Shown here piece after piece: positions 42,860 through 51,358 of a stretch of 64,000 nt of DNA (its first letter is position 1; the number at the start of each line of letters is the position of its first letter). This DNA is from Frondihabitans sp. PAMC 28766 (lineage in GTDB: Bacteria; Actinomycetota; Actinomycetes; Actinomycetales; Microbacteriaceae). A program made the position numbers and the translations under genes. The notes under the pieces are model-generated. The model saw only the letters and a list, made by a program, of their open reading frames with translations. It ran no database searches and was not told where the DNA came from. The stretch covers positions 1,798,001 to 1,862,000 of the forward strand of contig NZ_CP014513.1 in assembly GCF_001577365.1 (NCBI RefSeq), written 5' to 3'.

Positions 42860-44040
42860 TTCTGCGAGGCGACTGCCGCTTCGAGCGTCTTCGCGCTGAC
42901 CGCGCCGACGTACGCGCGACCGCTGTCGGTGATGAACACCGACACGAGCGAGGTCTGCAGCACGCGACCACCGCTGACCGGGGTCAGCACCTCGTCGAGC
43001 AGCTTCGACGAGCTGCCGTCGCCGGTGCCCTCGGTCTGCTTCGCGGTGGCGGGCGAGAGGGTCAGGCCGACGATCGTCGACCAGCCGGAGCCGATGACGC
43101 TCGGCTCGTATTTCGCCTCGAGGGCCTCGGCTTTCGCCTTCTTTTCGGCCGAAGAAGCTGCGCCGCTCTGAGTCTCGACGCCGGGGTGGACTGCGCGCGA
43201 CGAGTCGTGCGTGGGGACGGTGACGTTTTTGACCTTGGCGCCCTTGGGCGGGGTGAAGGCGAACGTCGAGGCGGAGGGTGTCGAGAAGTCGATCTTCGAG
43301 AAGGCCACCGAGAGGGCCGCGGCCTTCTGGCCCTTCGCGGTGATGACGGCCCGCAGCGGCACGCCGGTGGCGGAGTCCACGTCGAGGGTCACGTGGCCCA
43401 CCAGGGTCGACGAGTCTTTCGGGGTGAGGGTGATGCCGTAGGCGGTGCGACCGGCGACCTTGGCGTTGTCCGTCGTCGACACCGTCGTGTATTTCTTCAC
43501 GTTGGAGAGCACCTGCGAGGCGATGTCGGCCGGGGTCGGCATGGCGCCGGCTGTGGGGCTCGTCGTGGCGCCCGACTGCGGCGTCGCGTGGCGGGGGAGC
43601 GATGACTCCGACGGCAGAGTCACGTGCGTGACGGCGTTCGTCTTCGAGTCGTACGTCCACAGGGTCTGGCCGTTGCGGATGACATCAGTCTCTTGAAGGT
43701 TCGAGATCAGCTGCACCCTCGACTGCGACTCGCCGCTGACGAAGACCTTGGCGGTGTGGCTGCCGGTCAACTGCGACAGGGTGTCCGATGCCGACGAGCC
43801 GCTGCCGCCGCCGCCGAAGGCCGACGACGAGATGTCGGGCAGGCCGAGGTTCGCGGTCTCGGTGACCGTGCCGGAGAACGACGTGCCTGCGCTCTTCTGC
43901 GCGAGCGACACGATGCCGAGGGCCGACTTCGCGGGCAGCTTGGCGTCGGCGTTGGCCATCTGCGGCACGGCGACAGCGCCCGCGATGACGATGGCGGGGA
44001 CCGCGATCGCGGGGATCCAGCGGAGGCGAGACTTGTTCAT
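42856..44040 (-). CDS. LolA/DUF2092-like secreted protein
   Basis: This 394-residue protein has an N-terminal membrane anchor or uncleaved signal (WIPAIAVPAIVIAGAVAVPQMANA). A LolA/MucB-like beta domain follows, with TSFSGTVTETANLGLPDI, QTLWTYDSKTNAVTHVTLP and GRTAYGITLTPKD. In actinobacteria such proteins sit with ABC exporters and are often misnamed outer-membrane carriers; there is no classical outer membrane here. It probably handles a lipid or senses the cell envelope. It starts the three-gene exporter operon. Confidence 0.82.
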   Translation of the reverse strand: MNKSRLRWIPAIAVPAIVIAGAVAVPQMANADAKLPAKSALGIVSLAQKSAGTSFSGTVTETANLGLPDISSSAFGGGGSGSSASDTLSQLTGSHTAKVFVSGESQSRVQLISNLQETDVIRNGQTLWTYDSKTNAVTHVTLPSESSLPRHATPQSGATTSPTAGAMPTPADIASQVLSNVKKYTTVSTTDNAKVAGRTAYGITLTPKDSSTLVGHVTLDVDSATGVPLRAVITAKGQKAAALSVAFSKIDFSTPSASTFAFTPPKGAKVKNVTVPTHDSSRAVHPGVETQSGAASSAEKKAKAEALEAKYEPSVIGSGWSTIVGLTLSPATAKQTEGTGDGSSSKLLDEVLTPVSGGRVLQTSLVSVFITDSGRAYVGAVSAKTLEAAVASQK

Positions 44041-44193
44041 GGGTAACGGCTCTCTCAATTGCTCTTCGACAATGCACACCCGGGGCAGGGCAGTGGTCCA
44101 GGCCGGAACGCTACCTCCGCAATCTGCGAGCCGCCCCGAATCCTGCGCTCTTTCGCCCCCGCGCCATGGGCGCCATTCCGAACGGGGCGTGCG

Positions 44194-44199
44194 TAGGCT
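44194..44199 (+). promoter_or_regulatory. -10 hexamer (leaderless type)
   Basis: TAGGCT, six bases, then ATG 44206. Confidence 0.45.
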
Positions 44200-44205
44200 C
44201 CGGGC

Positions 44206-44886
44206 ATGAGCGAGCTCGAGGGTGCCGTGGTGCTGGTGGTGGGCGCGTCGGGCGGGCTCGGCTCGCGGATCGCAGCGGCGCTCGCGGCGGCGGGTGCGAC
44301 GGTGGTGCGGGGCGGCCGCAGCGCCGAGCACCTCACAGGGCCCGGTGCCTACCTGGCCGACATCCGCACTCGAGACGGCGGCCCGTCGCTCGTCGCCGCA
44401 GCGCTCGCCGCCCACGGACGACTCGACGGCGTGGTCGTGGCGGCCGGTGTCGTGGCGTTCGGCGACGCCGCCTCGCTGGGCGACGACGTGCTCGACGAGC
44501 TGTTCGAGGCGAATGCGACGGGGCCCATCCGGATCCTGCGGTCTGCCTTCCCGGCGCTGGCCGCGTCGGCGACCCAGGGGCGTTCGCCGTTCGTGGTGAC
44601 GATCAGCGGAGTCGTGGCCGAATCGCCCACCGTCGGTCTCGCCGCTTATTCGGCGTCGAAGGCCGCACTGGCCGCGTTCGTCGCCGCGGCTTCGCGGGAG
44701 TACCGGCGCAGCGGCATTCGCCTTCTCGACGCCCGGCCCGGACATACCGGCACCGAGCTCTCGACGCACCCCCTGGCCGGGACGGCGCCGAAGTTCGGCC
44801 CGGCGCTCGACCCGGACGTCGTGGCAGCACGGATAGTCGAGGCGATCGAGCACGACGAGAAAGACCTGCCCAGCAGGGCCTTCTGA
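44206..44886 (+). CDS. short-chain dehydrogenase/reductase
   Basis: This 226-residue classical SDR has the cofactor loop VVGASGGLGSR (residues 11-21). AAGVVAFGD and the catalytic Ser-Tyr-Lys (TISGVVAESP, then YSASKAA) complete the core. Arg and Asp residues after the second strand suggest NADP or NAD preference cannot be settled by eye. It is a single gene with a leaderless-type promoter, convergent with the FBP-domain gene. Substrate unknown. Confidence 0.88.
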   Translation: MSELEGAVVLVVGASGGLGSRIAAALAAAGATVVRGGRSAEHLTGPGAYLADIRTRDGGPSLVAAALAAHGRLDGVVVAAGVVAFGDAASLGDDVLDELFEANATGPIRILRSAFPALAASATQGRSPFVVTISGVVAESPTVGLAAYSASKAALAAFVAAASREYRRSGIRLLDARPGHTGTELSTHPLAGTAPKFGPALDPDVVAARIVEAIEHDEKDLPSRAF

Positions 44887-44893
44887 GCGGAAG

Positions 44894-45376
44894 CTACGCC
44901 GTCTTCAGCACGTCGGCGGTGAAGTTCTGCACCCGCGCCAGCAGCCCCGCGGCCCGCTCGGCGATGCGCTCCGGCGGGTTGAGGTGCGGCGGTGCGACGC
45001 GGATCAGGATCGAGCACGCCAGGTCTTCGCAGATGTAGGTGCCGATCGTATTGCCGTTGAGGCCTGCTTCGCCCGCCTTCGGCGCCGTGAACAGGCGCAC
45101 CTGGGTGGCGGGCTGAGGCGAATGGCACAGCGAGCACATCGCCGCGATGCCGGGCCGGAGGGCCGTCGACGAGGTGCGGACGATGAGGCCCGTCGGCTTG
45201 CCGTCCATCCAGTGCACGATGTAGCCGCGCAGGTGAGCCTGGCTGTCGCGCCAGCCGAGGAACTCGCGCTCGTCCCACAGCATCTCGTGGAGCCCCGGGA
45301 TCGGCAGGCGCTCGAGGTCGCCCGGCTGGGCGTTCACGAAGGACGAGCGGATGTCCTCTTCGGTCAGCGGCTTCAC
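44894..45376 (-). CDS. FBP (FusB-like) treble-clef zinc-finger protein
   Basis: This 160-residue protein has an N-terminal helical half (PLTEEDIRSSFVNA, then GWRDSQAHLRGYIVH). Its zinc-binding half has ligands Cys81, Cys84 (CSLC), Cys116 and Cys121 (CEDLAC). This is the FBP C-terminal domain shared with FusB/FusC, which bind elongation factor G and protect it from fusidic acid. Actinobacterial forms may act on EF-G too, but this is inference. The start is GTG 45376, six bases after TAGGCT on this strand. Confidence 0.85.
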   Translation of the reverse strand: MKPLTEEDIRSSFVNAQPGDLERLPIPGLHEMLWDEREFLGWRDSQAHLRGYIVHWMDGKPTGLIVRTSSTALRPGIAAMCSLCHSPQPATQVRLFTAPKAGEAGLNGNTIGTYICEDLACSILIRVAPPHLNPPERIAERAAGLLARVQNFTADVLKTA

Positions 45377-45382
45377 GCGACA

Positions 45383-45388
45383 AGCCTA
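45383..45388 (-). promoter_or_regulatory. -10 hexamer (leaderless type)
   Basis: TAGGCT on the minus strand, six bases before GTG 45376. Confidence 0.45.
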
Positions 45389-45409
45389 GCCAGGCCGCAC
45401 CTCACGCGT

Positions 45410-46483
45410 TCAGGCGCGCAGCCGGGGGTAGTCGTTGTAGCCGGCGGCCGTCGTGCCGTACAGCGACGCCGGGTCGAGCTCGTTCTCGGGGGCGTCGGCC
45501 TCCCAGCGCTCGACGAGGTCGGGGTTGGCGATGATGGCCCGGCCGACAGCGACGGCATCGGCGAAGTCGCCGTCGATCAGCTCGATCGCCTCGTCGCGCG
45601 TCGTCATGCGGCTGAATCCGCTGTTGACGATGAAGCCGCCGTCGAAGGCCGTGCGGAGGCTCTGCACGAACTCGCCCTCCGGGTCGGAGTGCAGGATGCT
45701 GACGAACGACAGGCCGAGCGGCGAGATCGCCCTGACGAGGCCCTGGTAGGTCGCGCGCGTCTCGTCGGGGTCGGTTTCGAGGGCGTCCTGAATGTTGTGT
45801 GACGGTGAGATCCTGATGCCGACGCGTCCTGCGCCGATGGCTTCGGCCACGGCCTCGACGACGGAGACGACGAAGCGGATGCGGTTCTCCGGGCTGCCGC
45901 CGAACTCGTCGGTGCGCTGGTTCGACGCGGGGGCGAGGAACTGGTGCAGCAGGTAGCCGTTGGCGGAGTGCAGCTCGACCCCGTCGAGGCCGGCGCGGAC
46001 GGCGCGGACCGAGGCGTCGACGAATTCTCGGCGCACGGTTTCGAGGTCGGCGACGGTCAACTCGTGCGGCACGGGGAAGGGCTTCTTGCCCGTGGGGACG
46101 TGCACCTCGCCGCTGACGGCGATGGCGCTCGGTCCGACGATGCGGTCGGTGCCGGTGATGTCGGTGTGCGACACGCGGCCGCCGTTCATGACCTGCATGA
46201 CGAGCTTGCCGCCGCGAGCGTGGACGGCGTCGGCGACGCGCTTCCAGCCGGCTTCCTGCTCGTCCGTGACGATGCCGGGCTGGCCCATGTACGATCGCGA
46301 CTCGGCGCTCGGGTAGGTGCCCTCGGTGATGATCAGGCCGGATGACGCACGCTGCGCGTAATGCTCGACGTTCAGGTCGTTCGGCACGCCCGACTCGCCC
46401 GAGCGAGTGCGGGTGAGCGGAGCCATCACGATGCGGTTGGCGAGTTCGATGTCGCCGAGGGTGAACGAGGAGAAGAGATCCAC
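45410..46483 (-). CDS. Old Yellow Enzyme family alkene reductase
   Basis: This 357-residue FMN-binding TIM barrel reduces activated C=C bonds with NAD(P)H. Family motifs are RIVMAPLTRTRS near residue 18, the FMN-binding GKLVMQVMNGGRVSH, and GVELHSANGYLLHQFLAPASNQRTD-type text (HSANGYLLHQ with active-site His). GFSRM and GRAIIANPDLVER occur near the C-terminus. The GTG start has AAAGGA five bases upstream. The physiological electrophile is unknown. Confidence 0.93.
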   Translation of the reverse strand: MDLFSSFTLGDIELANRIVMAPLTRTRSGESGVPNDLNVEHYAQRASSGLIITEGTYPSAESRSYMGQPGIVTDEQEAGWKRVADAVHARGGKLVMQVMNGGRVSHTDITGTDRIVGPSAIAVSGEVHVPTGKKPFPVPHELTVADLETVRREFVDASVRAVRAGLDGVELHSANGYLLHQFLAPASNQRTDEFGGSPENRIRFVVSVVEAVAEAIGAGRVGIRISPSHNIQDALETDPDETRATYQGLVRAISPLGLSFVSILHSDPEGEFVQSLRTAFDGGFIVNSGFSRMTTRDEAIELIDGDFADAVAVGRAIIANPDLVERWEADAPENELDPASLYGTTAAGYNDYPRLRA

Positions 46484-46610
46484 GGGAGTCCTTTCGAGGC
46501 CGCCGCCGAACGCGACGCCACTTGTTCAACCGTGCCTGTCCGAGCGCATTCCCGCTTGCAGGCGCCTCTCGGCAGAGGCTTCGGCAGAGGGCTTCTCTGC
46601 TGACTGATTC

Positions 46611-46626
46611 GACATATGTCAGGACA
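46611..46626 (+). promoter_or_regulatory. possible operator upstream of the Gfo/Idh/MocA gene
   Basis: The palindrome GACATATGTC (46611-46620) overlaps TGTCAGGACA (46617-46626), which has TGTC/GACA half-sites. GntR-type sugar regulators use sites of this form. No regulator gene is adjacent. Confidence 0.3.
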
Positions 46627-46694
46627 AACGATTATCGTGTTGGTCGAGCCGCACTCATCGGGCTGTGCCAGAAGCGTTCGAAGGAGAACACCCC

Positions 46695-47873
46695 GTGACC
46701 AAGAAGACCATCGGCATCGGTCTGATCAGCGTCGGCTGGATGGGCCGCCTGCACTCGAAGGCGTACCAGTCGATCCGCTACGCCTATCCCGAGGCCGGCT
46801 TCCGGCCCCGGCTCGTGATCGCCGCCGACGCCCTCGAGGCGAACGCCGACTACGCGGTCGACGTGCTCGGCTACGAGCGCTCGACCCTCGACTTCCACGA
46901 GGTGCTCAGCCACCCAGAGGTCGACGTCGTGTCGATCTGCGCGCCCAACTTCTTGCACCGCGAGTTCGCTCTCGCCGCAGCCGAAGCGGGCAAGCCGTTT
47001 TGGATCGAGAAGCCGACCGGGCGCAACGCCGCGGAGACTCAGGACATCGTCGATGCTGCTGCGGCGGCAGGACTCGTGACCGGCGTCGGCTTCTCGTACC
47101 GCCAGGCGCCCGCGATACAGAAGGCCAAGCGCCTCATCGCCGACGGTGCTCTGGGCGAGGTCACCAACGTCAAGGTGTCGCTGCTCGCCGACTACTCCGC
47201 CGACCCGCTGGGTGCCTTCACCTGGCGCTACGAGCGGGGGCGGGCAGGATCCGGCGTGCTCGGCGACCTGCTCAGCCACGGCATCGATCTCGCGTCGCAG
47301 CTCGTCGCGCACATCTCGTCGGTGACCGCCCTCACGCAGACCGTCATCGACGAGCGCCCGGTGCCGCAGCACGCGACCGTCGGCCACCAGAAGGCCTCGG
47401 CCGACGACCCGAAGCGCATCGTCGAGAACGAGGACTACGCCTCCCTCCTCGCGCGGTTCCGAGGATCGAAGGCGGTCGGCTTCTTCGAGGCCAGCCGCGT
47501 CGCCGTCGGCCCGCGCTCCGACTACTCGATCGAGGTGTTCGGTACGACGGGTTCGCTCAAGTGGAGCTTCGCGGCGATGAACGAGCTGCAGGTGGCGCTC
47601 GGCATCGACGGCGACGTGCACGGCTACACCACCGTTCTGGCGGGCCCCGGCGACGGCGACTACGCGCACTTCCAGCCGGGCCCCGGCATCTCGATGAGCT
47701 TCGACGACCTCAAGACGATCGAGGCGTACCAGTTCCTCACCTCCGTCGTGACGGGCGAGCAGGTCGCGCCGTCGGTCGCCGACGCCCTCGCCGCCGCGCG
47801 GGTCGTCGAGGCCGCCGAGGCGTCGGCCGGCGACGGCGCGTGGCACGAGGTGGGTGCCGCGGCGCGCGCTTGA
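46695..47873 (+). CDS. Gfo/Idh/MocA family oxidoreductase
   Basis: This 392-residue NAD(P)-dependent sugar or inositol dehydrogenase has the N-terminal Rossmann loop IGIGLISVGWMGRLHSKAY. The catalytic-region motif WIEKPTGRNAAE (EKP with the conserved Lys) and GVGFSYRQAPAIQKAK follow. GDLLSHGIDLASQL carries the usual His and Asp. GTG 46695 has AAGGAG eight bases upstream, which rules out the earlier in-frame GTG at 46665. Single gene; substrate unknown. Confidence 0.92.
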   Translation: MTKKTIGIGLISVGWMGRLHSKAYQSIRYAYPEAGFRPRLVIAADALEANADYAVDVLGYERSTLDFHEVLSHPEVDVVSICAPNFLHREFALAAAEAGKPFWIEKPTGRNAAETQDIVDAAAAAGLVTGVGFSYRQAPAIQKAKRLIADGALGEVTNVKVSLLADYSADPLGAFTWRYERGRAGSGVLGDLLSHGIDLASQLVAHISSVTALTQTVIDERPVPQHATVGHQKASADDPKRIVENEDYASLLARFRGSKAVGFFEASRVAVGPRSDYSIEVFGTTGSLKWSFAAMNELQVALGIDGDVHGYTTVLAGPGDGDYAHFQPGPGISMSFDDLKTIEAYQFLTSVVTGEQVAPSVADALAAARVVEAAEASAGDGAWHEVGAAARA

Positions 47874-48021
47874 CGCCCGCCGCCGTCCCCTCCCGTGGGA
47901 CACCGCGTTCGGCGCCGGACACCGTGCACGCACGGTTTCCGGTGGATGGGCGGCGAGGGAGGTACCCCGAAACGCCGAGGGGATTGAGCGCTTACGGAGG
48001 TTCGACGGGCAGGCTGGCGGG

Positions 48022-48528
48022 ATGACTTCTGCTGAAGAGACCGAGGCCCGCGAGCCGACTCCGCTCGAGGCCGCCATCCTCAAGGGGCAGTCCGGCGAGG
48101 CCGACATGAACGAGGTCATCGCCCAGTTCGTGAACTCGCTGGTCGTCGTGCCGACCGCCACCGAGGTCGGCGACGACATGAACGAGCTGCAGCCGGTGCT
48201 GTTCGACCGCGAGGGCACGCCCATGTTGGCGATCTTCACGCACATCGACCGCATCCCCGAGCAGGTCGCCGACGTCGCGAAGTTCGCCGTGCAACTGCCC
48301 GCCGCCGAGTTCGTGCAAGCGATCCCGACCGAGACCGGCGTCGTGGTCAACCCGGGCAACAGCGAGGGGTTCGAGATGCTGCCGGAGGGAGTTCAGCAGC
48401 TCGCCAACGACGTCCGCGGCATGCTCGCGGCCATGGAGGCGGCGCAGATCGCCGGCGACCAGCCCGACTCGGACGACGCACCGCCGGCATCGACCAAGGT
48501 CGACCCGTCGGCCATCCCGCACTTCTAA
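48022..48528 (+). CDS. SseB N-terminal domain protein
   Basis: This 168-residue soluble protein matches the SseB-like fold: TPLEAAILKGQSGEADMNEV, then PVLFDREGTPMLAIFTH and VVVNPGNSEGFEMLPEGV. It ends in an acidic linker. SseB-like proteins in actinobacteria have no known role. ATG 48022 is preferred over longer frames; CAGGCT lies six bases upstream. Confidence 0.8.
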   Translation: MTSAEETEAREPTPLEAAILKGQSGEADMNEVIAQFVNSLVVVPTATEVGDDMNELQPVLFDREGTPMLAIFTHIDRIPEQVADVAKFAVQLPAAEFVQAIPTETGVVVNPGNSEGFEMLPEGVQQLANDVRGMLAAMEAAQIAGDQPDSDDAPPASTKVDPSAIPHF

Positions 48529-48559
48529 GCGGTATCAGCGGGCGGGGTGGCCATCGGCA

Positions 48560-49459
48560 TCAGGCCCGCGCAGCCGCCCGCAGCCCGTACTCGGCGTCGA
48601 GGCGATCCAGCACGGGCGTGCTCGCCGCCGTCGAGAACTTGCGGGCGAAGATGTGGGCGAACTCCTGGTCGTCGTCGAACCGGCGGCGCAGGATCCTGTC
48701 GAGCACGTCGGTCTCGATCCACGGCGGGCTTTTCTTCCGCGGCCCTGCCCAGTCGATCCACCACAGGTGCGCGTTGATGTGGTGACCCTCCCACCCCGGC
48801 GTGAAGCGCGGGGTGTTGAGGATCGAATCGACGAAGGTCTCGTCGGACGACCAGGTGCGGCGCCAGAAGCGCACCAGCTCGGGGTGCTCGTCATGCGCGT
48901 CGACGACGGCCCGAGCGTGTTCGACAGAGAGGATCTTCGACGACGACCCGCCCGCGAAGACGACGTCGCGCGGCAGGCGACGGGGGATCGGGATGCGCAG
49001 CATCCGCTTGCCCAAGGCCCAGTGCCGGTACCGAAGCCGGTCGAAGCCGCCGGTGCGCCCCCACTGCGAGTACGGCAGCTTCGCCGAGACGACGAACGAG
49101 TCGTCGCGGTGATCCTGCAGGAGGCTTCGGATCTCGGCGATCGACGTGATCGGGTAGTCGGCGCCCGAGATCAGGGCGATGTGCGTGATGCCGGGCCGCG
49201 CCAGAGCTGCGCGGTACCCCTCGATCTCGGCCTCCACCGCGCCCCAGGTCGCCCAGGCCGTCCGTCGACGTTCGAGAACGCCGACGCGGGGCGGCAGACC
49301 AGCCGTGATCGCCGCGAACATCTCGTCGCTCGCCCGGGCGTCGACATGAAGGAGGATCGGGAAGGGGTCGAGCGCCTCGATCAGGCGATGGACCTGCTGC
49401 GGATCGTTGTGGGCCAGGACGACGCAGGCGAGTTCGGGAGATGCCGCATCGGGAGCCAT
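48560..49459 (-). CDS. GT14-like (core-2/I-branching type) glycosyltransferase
   Basis: This 299-residue protein opens with LACVVLAHNDPQQVHRLIEAL and LLHVDARASDEMF. WGAVEAEIEGYRAAL, HIALISGADYPI and SSDETFVDSILNTPRF follow. That order of motifs is the 'Branch' family of beta-1,6-N-acetylglucosaminyltransferases (CAZy GT14). A bacterial role in decorating surface glycans is likely, but donor and acceptor are unknown. No membrane anchor is seen. The start is ATG 49459, six bases after TACATT. Confidence 0.85.
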   Translation of the reverse strand: MAPDAASPELACVVLAHNDPQQVHRLIEALDPFPILLHVDARASDEMFAAITAGLPPRVGVLERRRTAWATWGAVEAEIEGYRAALARPGITHIALISGADYPITSIAEIRSLLQDHRDDSFVVSAKLPYSQWGRTGGFDRLRYRHWALGKRMLRIPIPRRLPRDVVFAGGSSSKILSVEHARAVVDAHDEHPELVRFWRRTWSSDETFVDSILNTPRFTPGWEGHHINAHLWWIDWAGPRKKSPPWIETDVLDRILRRRFDDDQEFAHIFARKFSTAASTPVLDRLDAEYGLRAAARA

Positions 49460-49465
49460 GCCGCA

Positions 49466-49471
49466 AATGTA
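49466..49471 (-). promoter_or_regulatory. -10 hexamer (leaderless type)
   Basis: TACATT on the minus strand, six bases before ATG 49459. Confidence 0.45.
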
Positions 49472-49538
49472 CAGGCCGAACACGGCCGGCACTCCTCACC
49501 AGAACGAGGGCCGACACGCGCTCGAAACGTCGGCTTGC

Positions 49539-49544
49539 TAGGCT
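49539..49544 (+). promoter_or_regulatory. possible -10 of the gcv operon
   Basis: TAGGCT about 55 bases before the glycine riboswitch. The transcript would start near 49551. Confidence 0.4.
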
Positions 49545-49599
49545 GGCGTCGCACAATCGGCTGCACCACTACAACTGCATATCGGGCCACGAACACAAC

Positions 49600-49795
49600 G
49601 CGGGAGAGCGCACGACCCCCGGGTCGGCCACCGAAGGAGCAAGCTTCCCCGCCAATCTCTCAGGTAGACGTACCGCGTCGTGTCGGCCACTCTGAAAAGC
49701 AGAGGCAGCACTGTGCGCCTCTCGCCCACGGTGAAAGTCGGCTGCCCGTTCGGGCGCCGGTGAAGCTCTCAGGCCTATGACAGAGGGGGAGACCG
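49600..49795 (+). ncRNA. tandem glycine riboswitch
   Basis: There are two successive glycine aptamers upstream of gcvT. The first has GGGAGAGCGC, CCGAAGGAGCAAGC and AATCTCTCAGGTA. The second has CCCACGGTGAAAGTCGG, CCGGTGAAGCTCTCAGGC and a closing ACAGAGGGGGAGA. This is the classic two-aptamer arrangement that turns on the glycine cleavage system when glycine is abundant. The gcvT start lies 45 bases downstream. Confidence 0.93.
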
Positions 49796-49840
49796 ACCGC
49801 AGTCAGCGGTCGACTGCCCTCGATCCCTTCGGAGCCACGA

Positions 49841-50962
<1,122 letters not shown>

Positions 50963-50983
50963 CCCTCTCGAAAGGCACATCCC

Positions 50984-51358
50984 GTGACTGATCTCACCAG
51001 CCTGAAGTACACCGCCGAGCACGAGTGGCTCCTGATCGACGGCGACACCGCCACCGTCGGCATCACCGACTACGCCGCCGACAAGCTCGGCGACGTCGTC
51101 TACGTCGACCTGCCCGCTGTCGGGACGGACGTCGAGCAGGGCAAGGTGGTCGGCGAGATCGAGTCGACCAAGTCGGTCGGCGAGCTGTTCGCCCCGGTGC
51201 TCGGCACCGTGCTCGAGATCAACGACCAGGTGGTCGACAGCCCCGACCTCGTCAACTCCTCGCCGTTCGGCGACGGCTGGCTCGTCAAGATCACGCTGTC
51301 GGGCGACCTGCCGGCCCTTCTCTCCCGTGACGAGTACGTCGCGCTGACCGCCGAATGA
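50984..51358 (+). CDS. gcvH: glycine cleavage system H protein
   Basis: This 124-residue lipoyl carrier has its lipoylated Lys63 in [46 protein letters not shown] is the usual N-terminal half (shown by its ends HEWL and GDVVYVDLP). It shuttles aminomethyl groups between GcvP and GcvT. Its stop overlaps the gcvP ATG (ATGA). Confidence 0.97.
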   Translation: MTDLTSLKYTAEHEWLLIDGDTATVGITDYAADKLGDVVYVDLPAVGTDVEQGKVVGEIESTKSVGELFAPVLGTVLEINDQVVDSPDLVNSSPFGDGWLVKITLSGDLPALLSRDEYVALTAE

